Positions 12,601 through 24,600 of a stretch of DNA of 64,000 bases are shown here, in pieces (position 1 is the first letter of the stretch; the number at the start of each line of letters is the position of its first letter). The notes below the pieces were generated by a model that saw nothing but the letters and a program-made list of their open reading frames with translations, was not told where the DNA came from and did no database searches. This DNA is from Pomphorhynchus laevis (Eukaryota > Acanthocephala > Palaeacanthocephala > Echinorhynchida > Pomphorhynchidae): assembly GCA_012934845.2 (NCBI GenBank), contig WNNJ02000976.1, positions 1 to 64,000 on the forward strand, written 5' to 3'. Both the position numbers and the translations under genes were made by a program.

Positions 12601-15600
12601 TACTACTCCCAACTCTTTCTAAGCTCTTAGAACGCCTAAATTAATACAAATCAACGCTTATCTCTCCTCATCCAATCTGTACTCTCTTTTCCAATCCGCT
12701 TTCCGCTCTAATCACTCGACAGAAATCGCATGCATAAAAGTGTACAACGACTTACTCATTTCTCGAGACAAGGCTCTATATAGTGTTCTCATCTCCATCG
12801 ACCTCTCCTCCGCATTCGACATTGTCGACCACTCCGTCCTCCTTTCTCGCCTTCGTTATGATTACGGCTTTTCTTCCTCCTCCGTAGCATGGTTCGCCTC
12901 ATATCTATCCGACCGTTCCTTCCGCGTCTGCTCTAATTCATCATCCTCCCCTCCCTATTTTTTGCAGGGTCCCACAAGGTTCAGTCCTAGGTTCCCGGCT
13001 TTTCTCTCTTCTGCTTGGCGATCTATCTCTGTTTATCAAAGCTTACTCCTTTAACGTTATGCAATACGCCGATGACATTCTAATCTATGTTCATGCACCC
13101 GCACATCGCATACACGATATCGGCATTTCTGCCTCCAACTGTATTTCTTCTATCTACAAACGTCTCATTAATCTCCATCTCGTTCTAAACCCCGAAAAGT
13201 CCAAAATAATGCGGATCCTCCCCCGTAAACCAAACATATCTCCTCCCACTGTATATTTCGCCTCATCGATCATCCCCATAGTCCTAATTGCGGTAAAAAC
13301 TCATACCTTATTTTAGGAATATATTTACTTAAATCTGACCCTATTATTTCTTTACTTTTAGAATTATTTAAAAGTCCCGCTATATTTATGTTATCTATAC
13401 ATTTATTAATGAAGTTTATGGTTAATGTAAATTTTCTATTGTTATTATTAATATTTATTGTACGATTATAGTATTTTGTATTACAATAACCGTCTATTAT
13501 ACAACTTAGCATATCATAGTCGTTAATTAATTTTTGATTTATTGAACAAAAGATATCTTTAGAAAAACTTCTTATATTTACATAAAGATCTTTTAGCTTA
13601 TTATCACTTAAAAGTTGTTTTAATATTTCTAATTGTTCATTTTATATACATATCTTTTTTAATATTTTTAAATCTATTTTTCTTATTCCTTTTATCGCCA
13701 TGACTTCTTGGTTTGCGTTTAACTGGATTATTATAATATAGTTTTTATTATGTATTATACTACTTCTGCCAATTCCTTCTACCACGTCATTCAAATCCTA
13801 ATGGATAAATGGAATTAAGCGTTTTAATCCAAAAATATTCTCTTTCTAATATCTTTTGATTAAATATTGACTTATTTTCTTCAACAATATGTTCTAAAAT
13901 AAATAATTTACAGTTTTTAATATCATGTCCTATTAACCTCATATGTTTATGAAATATAGTTGGACTATTATGCTGTATATTATATATGTGTTGCCTAAAT
14001 AAAGCCTAAGAGTTTAAATTTATTTTTTAATAAATTTGAAATGATTTATATATTTTACAATTTTCCGCTGATTTTGTTTTTATAATTATCTTTGTAATGT
14101 ATTAATCACATATCAATCAGTACTAATCACATATATTATACTGCAAGGTCGAAAGTGTAAAATATAATATGTTAGAGAAACATGCAGGTCAAATGAATAT
14201 CCGGATGAACCTAAGAAAATCGGAAATAAGAACAAACAAGATAGCAAGCGAAACTTCGGTAAGACATGCTCTCGAAAATAAAAACCACACGTTTAATATA
14301 ATAATGGAATGTGGAATAAGTGACGTTGAATAACGTAGAAATCGAGAATTATGGTGAGCAGCTCAACTTATGACGAAACTCCAAGGGGCATCAGCTGAGA
14401 GACAGTTGCGCATATGCAATTAAAGCATGCAGTCATATAATTCAAACATGAATTCTTCCGTGGTATTACGCGTAATAATTTTTATATAAATAAGATTGCA
14501 TTTGTACAAACAGCCGTGTAATAGGAACTGAAGAAGAACACTAAGCTCGAAAACGTTCTAACGAAATAATAAAAACGCATTCTGGTTTTAGTTATATTTT
14601 TTCATCTTATGCAATTGAATCCGCTATTAAGAAGATTCCCAGAAGTCGGTTTATTACATCCTCCCAATGCAGAAGGATGTCAAATGCTATACAATTGTGT
14701 CTCAAGAAAGACCCCACCTTCAAAGCGGGGTCACAATTAAGAAGTTCCCTCAGATGAATTATAATCTGATATTTAATAAATTATTAGTTAATTTATTTAA
14801 TCTAATATTCTAATGCATAATATGTTAGTTTGTGAATATGTTAATAACATACCTGCATTGAAAAATTCTTTCTAAGATTAAAATATTTACATATTTTATA
14901 ATTATGGAACAAAATATGTAGTTAAAGATAATTTGTATTGGACTTGATATAAAAATTTATTTCAGTAAAAGGTGCACCAATCTGAAGGTTGGTGCACATA
15001 AGTGTATATAATCGATGGTGTATATTTAGTTCAAGATTTCATTTCAAGCTAAAATATCCAAAATTTTCGTAAAATAGGAATTGTCTATGTAAACATGATG
15101 AACAATTCATGTAATGAAATTAAAGGCATTCTCTATTGTTTATTATCTTTCATTTTTGATGTTAATTTATTTTTTTAATTTTGAAAAATTTATCAAAAAT
15201 ATCATGTTTTTAATATCATGTCCTATTAATCTCATAAAATATAGTTTGACGATTATGCTGTATATTTTGTATGTGTTGCTTAAACCTAATTTTCAAATTT
15301 TTTCTTAAAAATATTTAATTATATTCCAACAAATGTGTTTAGTATTTGTTCACAATTCTTTATGGTGCATAGATGTTCTACTGATGTTATATTGATTTCG
15401 TTGTAATATTCCGGACTGTACATATTACAAAATCCTGTTATGGACATCAAACTCACAATTATTCTTAGAAAAAGGTATCTGTAAGTATGACCAATTTGCG
15501 CTTAATTGTGGGTGCTCCAGGAAGCATGTATCGCTGCTATCTGTTTTATAAACGCGTAAGCCACACTATCTAATCCTCAGAGAGTGACCGTGTGAAATTT

Positions 15601-18600
15601 TATAAGCTCTTCGTATTTTCATGATACGTATTTTTATGTACTCTCTTCATGATAAGCAGATGAAATGGAAATTATTTTTTTATGAATTTAAAAAAACGAT
15701 AATAATCACAATATTGTGTTGTGCTTAAAAATAAATATAATGTCAATTGTTAAGAGCTTGCTAACCTGAACAGTTCCGTTTTTATTTTCCTTGATAACAA
15801 AATTATCTTTGAGTTCGTCGCTCAAAAGATCCCTGATTTGCTCTTGATAAATCTTAAAAATAATATCAATAACTTTGATACAAAAATTAAAATATAAATT
15901 AATTAAATCCACCTCTATAAAGCTAACGGATAGTCCAGCATCAGAACTACAGTTAGAAAATATTTCGTTGAGAATAGTATGAATGATCCCAATTTTATTT
16001 TCAAGAAACTCTTTTGAGAGACCCAATGTAAAAGTCTTTCCACTTCCCGTTTGCCCATATGCAATAATTGAAACGTTTAAGCCTTAGGGAAGAATAATAA
16101 AATATAAATCAGATTATATGACTGAGTTTACGTAGTTTATATTACAAATAAATTAAAAATAAAAATACATAATAAATAATTATATAAGATTTTAAACAAT
16201 TTATATTTGTCAAATTAAAATTTTAAATTAATATCCAATGATACGTTCGATGTGCTATTCAATTAATCAAGGCGTTTAAACATCGAGAGGAATAGAAAAA
16301 GAAAATTATTGTTCACAAATTTTCGACAATTGCAATAGCCCTTTTCAAGTGTTATGTTTTTAATAATTGTAATATTGATTGTAATATCATTTTAATAATT
16401 GTAATTTTTATATTGCATCATTTTTATAATGCATATTATAAAAACATTCGAATTATTAAAACTTTTAATATCTAAATCGACGTTATTGTGTTAAAATAAT
16501 AACTTTTATTATTAAAAGTAACTTTATTTAATAAAATAAAACTTTTATTTAACTTTTATTTAAAATTTTTATAAGTAAATGCAATAAAATTAAATTAAAT
16601 AATAAAATAAGATAAAAATTGTGTTCAAGCAAATCAAAAACATTTGCTTAAACATAATAGCAATAAAAAATTGAAATTTAAAATAAAAGTCAATTATTAT
16701 GAATTGATTAATAAATAACAGACGTTGTATCATAATAAGAATTAGAGGTCATCAGGATGAACTGCTATGCTATCAGGTTTCGATCCCTATTTCTCGACCC
16801 AATATGGCAGCGGAACTAAATACGTGCTAATGACGTTTTTATTATCATATTATTTATCATTTATTAAATATTGTTTTAAATTTTATTTTAGGAAATCAAA
16901 AACATTCCGTTTAAACATAATAGCCACAAGTTCAGCTGGTAAAATATAATAGTAACAAGTATTCAAAGCATGTTGTAATTTTGTCTACTTATATATTTAG
17001 TTTTGTATTAATAGAATATAATGATGTTTCATGATGTGAATAAATTTAATTTTAGAGCTGGGAAAGTGAGGATACTAGTGAAGAAACAGTGAAGTCCGAT
17101 TCCACGATAGAAAGGGACAACTCATAGGGTAATTAAGTTAATAGGATTATAATTTATTACAGATAATAGGATTATAATTTATTACAAAGCTTATAAAATT
17201 ATAACCAAAGTCAATATTTAGATTTCAGATATTTGCTTTCTTCTTACATGGAACAATTATTCAATTTTAAAATTATACTTTGATTAAACAGAGTTTAATG
17301 AAAGTTCTGCCATTGTGAGTAACACCAGAATGGTAGATAAGAAAGTTGAAAATGGTGGATAAGTAATGTTCAAAAGTAAGTCGATATTCCATTAAGGCCA
17401 AAATGTTCAATAGATCAAAATTTTAATTATATATTAAATTATACATCAATATTATATTCTCTTAATGACCGAAACTATTATCTAAAACGCTGAAATCATT
17501 TACAGTTTAATTACAAAGCAAATTTCAAAGTAAATATTTTATAAATCTTTAATATACTCCCTGCAAAAATTAATTTTAATATATTAATGGGATTCTGTTT
17601 ATTTTTGAAACACCTGTTTAAAAAGTCTTTTACAATATTTTTCATTCTTTCACAATCTTTTATAGATATTTAATTCAAATCTTATACTGAAAATAAAACT
17701 GAATTTTAATGTTTAAACTTAATCAATAATTTATATTAATATATAAATTAAAATATTATATTATATTAATTTATATTATTTATAATAAAGTTCTGGCGAT
17801 ATGAGCAGCCCTACATTTCAAAAGTTTTATTTTATCTATTCCTCGCTAAGGTAAATTTCTCCATTATAAGAAATCAAATCAGCTAACTGAGTCTACGTAT
17901 TTAATATAATTAAAAAATAAACAAAACATAATAATGCTTAATCAAAATTGATAAAAAAATTGATAATTTAATTGATAATTAAAATTTTATAATTTATTTA
18001 TAAAATAAATGTTATAAGATTTTTATAATCTAAATCGAGTTAAAATAAAAAAATTGAAATTTAAAATAAACGTCATTTTTATGAATTGACTAATAAATAA
18101 CAGACGTTGTATCAGAATAAGAATTAGAGGTCATCAGGAGGAACTGCTATGCTATCAGGTTTCGGCCCCTAACTCCTCTACCCAACATAGCAGCGGGGCC
18201 AAATACATGCTAATGATGTATTTCCTCTGATAAAACTATCTAGTATCTTATTCTAATACAAAGTATATTATTTATTATCCATTTATAAAAATTTGCCACT
18301 TAAGAGTTTAAATTTATTCTTTATATTATTGTGTTGATTTATATATTTTACTATTTTCTGCTTGATGTTATTAACTTAAATGCTTGAAAATTAGCAGAAA
18401 AATAATATCGTATCATTGTGTTATTATTTATAACAAGAATAAATAGTTTCTGTATTTTCGTATTGGTTATATTACAGGGAAAACAAAGTTCACAGGTCAA
18501 AAAAATGTTTCACATTTTTTTGTAATCCTGATGATGATATCAGGAGCTATCGAAATATAGAATTTTAATCAAATAAAGGATATTTTCTTCTTCGTTCCTG

Positions 18601-21600
18601 TAATAATATATGACTAATAAATAAATGGACAATGTATCATAATAAGGTTTAGAAGTTACCAGGATGAACTGATATGTAATCAGGTTCCGGCTCCTATTAT
18701 TTGACCAAACATAGAGAGTGGAAAATGGTTTAAGAAATATTTTGAACTTAATTGAGAAAAGATTTCAGGTAATCAAATCAGATAACTGAGTCAACGTATT
18801 GGATTAGATATATTATAATAGATTTTATACAATTTATATTTATATAACGATAAAATTAATAATTAAAATTTAAAATAAAAGTCAATTTCATCGTCATTTC
18901 AGACGATGTATCAGAATAAGAAACAGCTAATCAGGAGGAACTGCAATGTTCCTCCTAATGTATAATCTAATATTTGATATAACTTTTAATAACAAAAAAC
19001 TAATGTTTGATTACGAAGAATCCGTTAAAATATGTGTGTTAGCAAATTCACAGATATTCATTCACAAATTCATTCAGGAATCAGAAAAAAATTTAATCAA
19101 ATTTTTTTGAAATAAAACGATAATTCACGATCACTGGTGAAATATAAAACAACTTTGAAAGCAAATCATCTAGATCAGGGGTGTCAAACACGCGGCCCGT
19201 GAGAGGATATTGTGCGGCCCGCGAGATTTTCTTATGAATCTTTATACTTTAATTTTTTGTGATTTTGTTGAATATTTTTACAATTTGTAACATTTTGAGT
19301 TGTTAATTTAACATGATTGCATATGTTAGCTAAAATTCTTCTGGTTGTGGCACGACATTATCCTCACATGTATTGTTCTTATTCTTGATACAGCAGGACG
19401 CTACTGATCAGCCTGAGTTGGTCTCATCAGTTGCTAACCCAGACCTACATTTCACGTTTCGACACTTATTATCTGCTTACTCCGTACTTTGGTGCTGATC
19501 GGATTTGAACGGGAGGAGTGAAATGGTGCGATAGTTAGAAGGAAGGGGTCGAGCGATTGTGTCTTAAGGAGGGTACGAATGATTGCGGATTTCCATGGTA
19601 AAGGGAAGATATGACTGCGGATTGACGAGTTAAACAAGGTGGCGAAAAAAAGGAATATCGATAAGCATATAAATTTAAGTATAATGGTAGGCAAGGGATC
19701 GGCAGGTGAGGTTTTGTTTGGCAAGGACATGAGGAAAGATGAGACTTCGGCTGGAGAGACAAATATACGATGAAAGAGTTTCGGGAGGATAAGGCAAGAC
19801 AGGTAAGAGAGGAATTTGTTGGAGACAAGGATGTGAGAGAACAATGTGGATACTTTGGTCTGTAAAAATGACAAATAATCATGGGGATTGATGTGGCATG
19901 ACGAAGAGGAGCGAGAAAGGATTGTATTGAAAGTATGTCAGAGAGATTTAGAGTTGAATGAAGTGATGTATAATTTTATGCTTTTGAAGAAGTTGCATTT
20001 GATGCGTAGTAGGTTGAGATAAAACCGACGAAAAGCAAGATATGAATCACGGAGAGACGGATTGAGCATGTGGATATGACAGTGCAAGCGAATGTGAGGG
20101 TGAGGCTTAAAGGGCAAGAGAAGATCGAAAGTTTATGTGAGTTCAGAGTCGAAAAGAAAGGTGTAATCGTGAGGAGAGGGATATGTTACTGTGGAAGAGG
20201 TTAGAGACAATTTGTGTAAGGGAGAGCGGAGAAGGGAGAGGTCAAGATTTCTCCAAAGACAACGTAGGTTGGTAAGTGTGAAGAGCTGGGTGTGATTGGA
20301 AGTGAGATCAAGGGTGACGAGAAAGTGATGGGATAGACCAGGGTCGTAGATGGACAGTGAGATGTGGGCAGGAAAAATATCGGGAACAGCGATTATATAG
20401 AGTGACGAACCAAGGATATGTGTGGGGGCTGTGGAGATTAGTTTGTAGTCGTAGTTGGATATAATATTGATGAACCGAATGGAATCGGTGAAAAGGAGCG
20501 ATCGAGGCGGATATTGAAGTCGCCAAGAACGAGCGAGCGAATGGAGGACAAAAAACAGTGGGACAGGAGGTCATGAAGTTCGGTAAAAAATAAGGAGCTA
20601 GGAGCTGATGAACCAGGACGGTATAAAATTGCGAGATCCAGAGTGATCGGGATAGAAGAACGACAAGTGATCAATTCAAAAAGCAAGGACTGAAAGGGTG
20701 AGTGATTTCGCGAATTAATCAGTGACAATGCCGCAATGTTAGAGAATTTAGAAAGTGATAAGCTGAAAAGGCGGGCGAATTCGACTAGTGTGCAACCAGC
20801 AGAGCGCAGACGACAAATGCAAAATGTCGTCAGGATCGGAGTGTCATAATTCGGTGAGTCAGAAGACATCAAAGGATTGGTTGTTGAAGAGGTTGAGAAT
20901 GAGATCGTGGGCTAGCGTAGAAAATACAGAGGGTATGTGAAACGTCATCTAATTTCGGGGAGGGTGTGGACAACTTGAAAATTTCCGTCGATGTTTCGGA
21001 TGAACAGAGCTGTTTCGACGTTTTCCTCGCGACGGCGTTTTTTGATGCGGTCAGAAGAGAGTTGAGCGATTTTGGAAGGGGTGCGATCGAGGAAAATGGG
21101 AATGGCTGAAAAGGAGATGAGTTTAAATCGTTGGGAAAGTACAGAGGACGCGTGAGAGCGATGCTTGAAAAATTTTTAGTAGAGAGGGCTTAGAATGATT
21201 AGATTGAGAATATTTGATTAGGCGGATAAAACGACAGGAAATCAAGGTATTCGCGAGAAACAAAATCGTCATTCACATATAGTGGTTATATGAATTAAAA
21301 ACTACTGGTGACGTTATATTATGAGAAAGAATTTCAATACAACTTTTTTAATTAACACGAAGAGGAAAGTATAAACTTGCATGCTTTTTTACAACGTTCG
21401 TCGGGAAGCTTAACTCAGAATGCGCCTACCACATACGCTCCACCAATGGGCATTTCGACTTTAGTCTATTCATCACTTCATGGTGGTCTCATTAGTGTAG
21501 CTCTGTAGCTATACAACTTCGACAGTACTTAATCTACAGTAAACCTCTGAAAGAAATTCATTAAGCGCACGCTCATCCACAGGTGCCTAGCCTTACATCT

Positions 21601-24600
21601 ATGGTTTGCGTAAGCAGTGGCTTCACATGACAGCACGTGTGCTATCGTTCCTTTATCAGCTTACTAAGGTTACTGAACAAGCAACACGCTTGTATACAAC
21701 TGAGGCACAATGCACGAGCAAAAGCTCTCTAACCACAAAGCACGAGCAAAGCATGCAGGTTTATACTTTCCTGATCGTCTTAATTAAAAAAAGTTGTATT
21801 GAAATTCTTTCTTATAATATAACGTCACCAGTAGTTTTCAATTCATATAACCACTATATGTGAATGACGATTCTTAGAATCTGCGCTTGAGCTCATGCTT
21901 TGTAGCTAGAAAGTTTTTGCTAGTGCATTGTGCTTCAGCTGTATTCAAGCGTGTTGCCTGTTCAGCAACTTCAGTAAGTTGATGAAGGAAGGAACGATAG
22001 CACACGTGCTGTCCTGTGAAGTCACTGCTTACGCAAACTATACCAGATGTGAGGCTGGTCACTGGTGGAGCGTGCGCTTAGTGATTTCCTTTCAGAGGTT
22101 TACTGAGGATTAAGTACTATCGAAGTTCTGTAGCTACAGGGACACACTGATGAGACCACCATGTAGTGATGAGTAGACTAAGGTCGAAACGCCCCATTAG
22201 GGGCCAGATCTATGTGGTAGGCGCATCCCGGGTTAAGCTTCCCGACGAACGTTGTAAAAAAGCATGCAGGTTTATACTTTCCTGAACGTGTTAATTTAAA
22301 AAGTTGTTTTGAAATTCTTTCTTATTAAGGTTGACAGTTTTATAAGCTTCCTGAATGTTAAAATCTTATGATTTTAGCAGTCTTTATTTAGTGTTAAAAA
22401 ACCGCCGTCACGCCGAAAATGAACAACTAGATAAGCCAAAGAATTGAAATATTAAGGGTTTGTTTAAACTCTTCGAATTTTTGAATGAATTTGCACACTT
22501 ATAGGGACGGTTATAAATTGCATGCATGCTTAACAAACCTGGAGCCCGAGCTATCAATATAAAAATGATTTATTTTTACGTGTCAAATGCGTGCCGGCAC
22601 ACGCTTACATTACTACAAAAAAAGAACAATAATCTAAATCATTTGTCTAGAAGGTGGGTAGGGCAGGCGGTATTGGAATGTAATAAAGAAGTAAGCGCGA
22701 CGGACGTCGAGAGTGAGCTGATTCCAGGCGAGGGGCGGCGAAGAGGTAGGATCGGGGACCGTAGTTGTTAGAGTAATTGGAAACATGGAGTAAGAGGGAA
22801 TGACTTGAATGCAGCGATAGCGAGGTGGGTCAAGTGTCGGCTAAGAAAGGGCAGTTGATAAACGATGGTGATGCGACATCGATGAGACGAAAAGTGACGA
22901 GAAGGCGAAGTTGGATTGGAATATGGATGGTGGACCAGGCGAGGTAGGCAATATGTGTGGATGTGTGGTTGAAAGTGTGGAAATGTAGGAGCACTCGAAC
23001 AGCGGATATGATAATGTGTTGTAGGGGTAAGATAATAGATATATCGTGTATTATATTTTATTTTGTGTTTTTACTATATCCTTGTTAATGAATTCATTTA
23101 ATGTCGATAATTTGCATAAATACGATTTTTTATTCATTAAAAATAAATTTAATCTGTTAAGCGAATTTAATAAATATTATAATAAACAATATACTTTGTA
23201 TTGGAGTATAATCAAATTTCATTAGAGGAAATACGTCCTTAGCACGTATTTGGCCCCGCTGCTATGTTGGGTAGAAGAGTTAGAGGCCGAAACTTGATAG
23301 CATAGCAGTTCCTTCTGATGACATCTACTCATTATTCTGATACAACGTATGTTATTTATTAGTCAATTCATAAAAATTGACTTTTATTTTAAATTTCAAT
23401 ATTTAACTTGATTTAAATTATAAAAAATCTTATAATTATTTATTTTATTCAATTATTTATTATTTTATTATTTTATTTTTATAAAATAAAATAAGAATAA
23501 GGTACACTAAATAATCAAATTTCAAAAGAGGAAATAGGTCCTTAGCATGTATTTGACCCTGCTGCTATGTTGGGTAGAGGAATAGGAACCGAAAATTGAT
23601 ATCAGTTTTTTCCTGAACTGCTATATTAATTAGCAATAAAATTAAACTAAAATTTTTATTCTTTTTATAAAGTTTATTTTTAATTAGTACAAAGTTACAG
23701 TGTTATTATTGCGTGTTTTCACGAGCAAGTATTGGCTATAAAGCCGTTTCGCTCGATCACACGAAGAACATCATTACATACACCAAAATCAACATAAAAA
23801 TATCAATAAAAGAGATAATCTTCATTATTCACTCCGTTAATCGTCCAATTTATGATAGCAGTCTTGAATGTCTTAACGTCTGTGGCCATCACGATTTCGG
23901 ACGATAGTCGATTTCAAGCATTTGCACAAAGATAAGACAATCGATCCAACCGTGAACTGCGACCATGGGACGATATCCTTAACAACAGGGGATGACCACT
24001 GTGGCATCGTCTATCGTTTATTTTCACCGAATGGGTGGGATATCCATCCGAACCGTTGGCGATATGCCACATTACTAACATATCTAGGATGTTACCTCTG
24101 TCGCGATAACTCATATGAGAACAACTCGAGCACAGTTTGCTGTCACGACGAATAATATTTTCTAAGTTATTCAACTCTTTTTTGGACGTTGGAATACTGG
24201 CTTTTATCGCGAACTCAATATGTGGTCTTACAAGTGCATTAAATAGAATTCTAAAACATTTGAATGACACAAACTTGAAGCAGTTTTTTATCAAGAACAA
24301 CATTCTTCTGGCAGATGCGCATCTACGTTCAGTGATGAAAATGTTAAAAAGTAATGGGCCAAGCACAGTTCCCTGAGGAATCCCTGAAGTTACACTACGA
24401 GGAGAAAGAACAATCACCAACCCGTACTATATAGCTTCTAGATGACAAAAAATCAGCAACCCACGCTACAAGCATCCGGGGAATGGCATGATCGAATAAT
24501 GCTTGTATCAACTGAGAATGAGGCACGCGATCGAATAATCTATTAAAATCAAGAAACAGGGCATCGATAGAGCTACCTCGAGATAATTCTGCGACCCACG

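Noticed and set aside
15706-16026. Stand-alone small kinesin-like gene
   Set aside because: It joins exons 3 and 4 through the 60-bp intron in an accidentally open frame; the splice sites give a better product.
18120-18240. Hammerhead ribozyme in the dispersed repeat
   Set aside because: The reverse strand has CTGATGA and CGAAAC, but they come in an order and at a spacing that leave no room for stem I and stem III; the canonical core cannot form.
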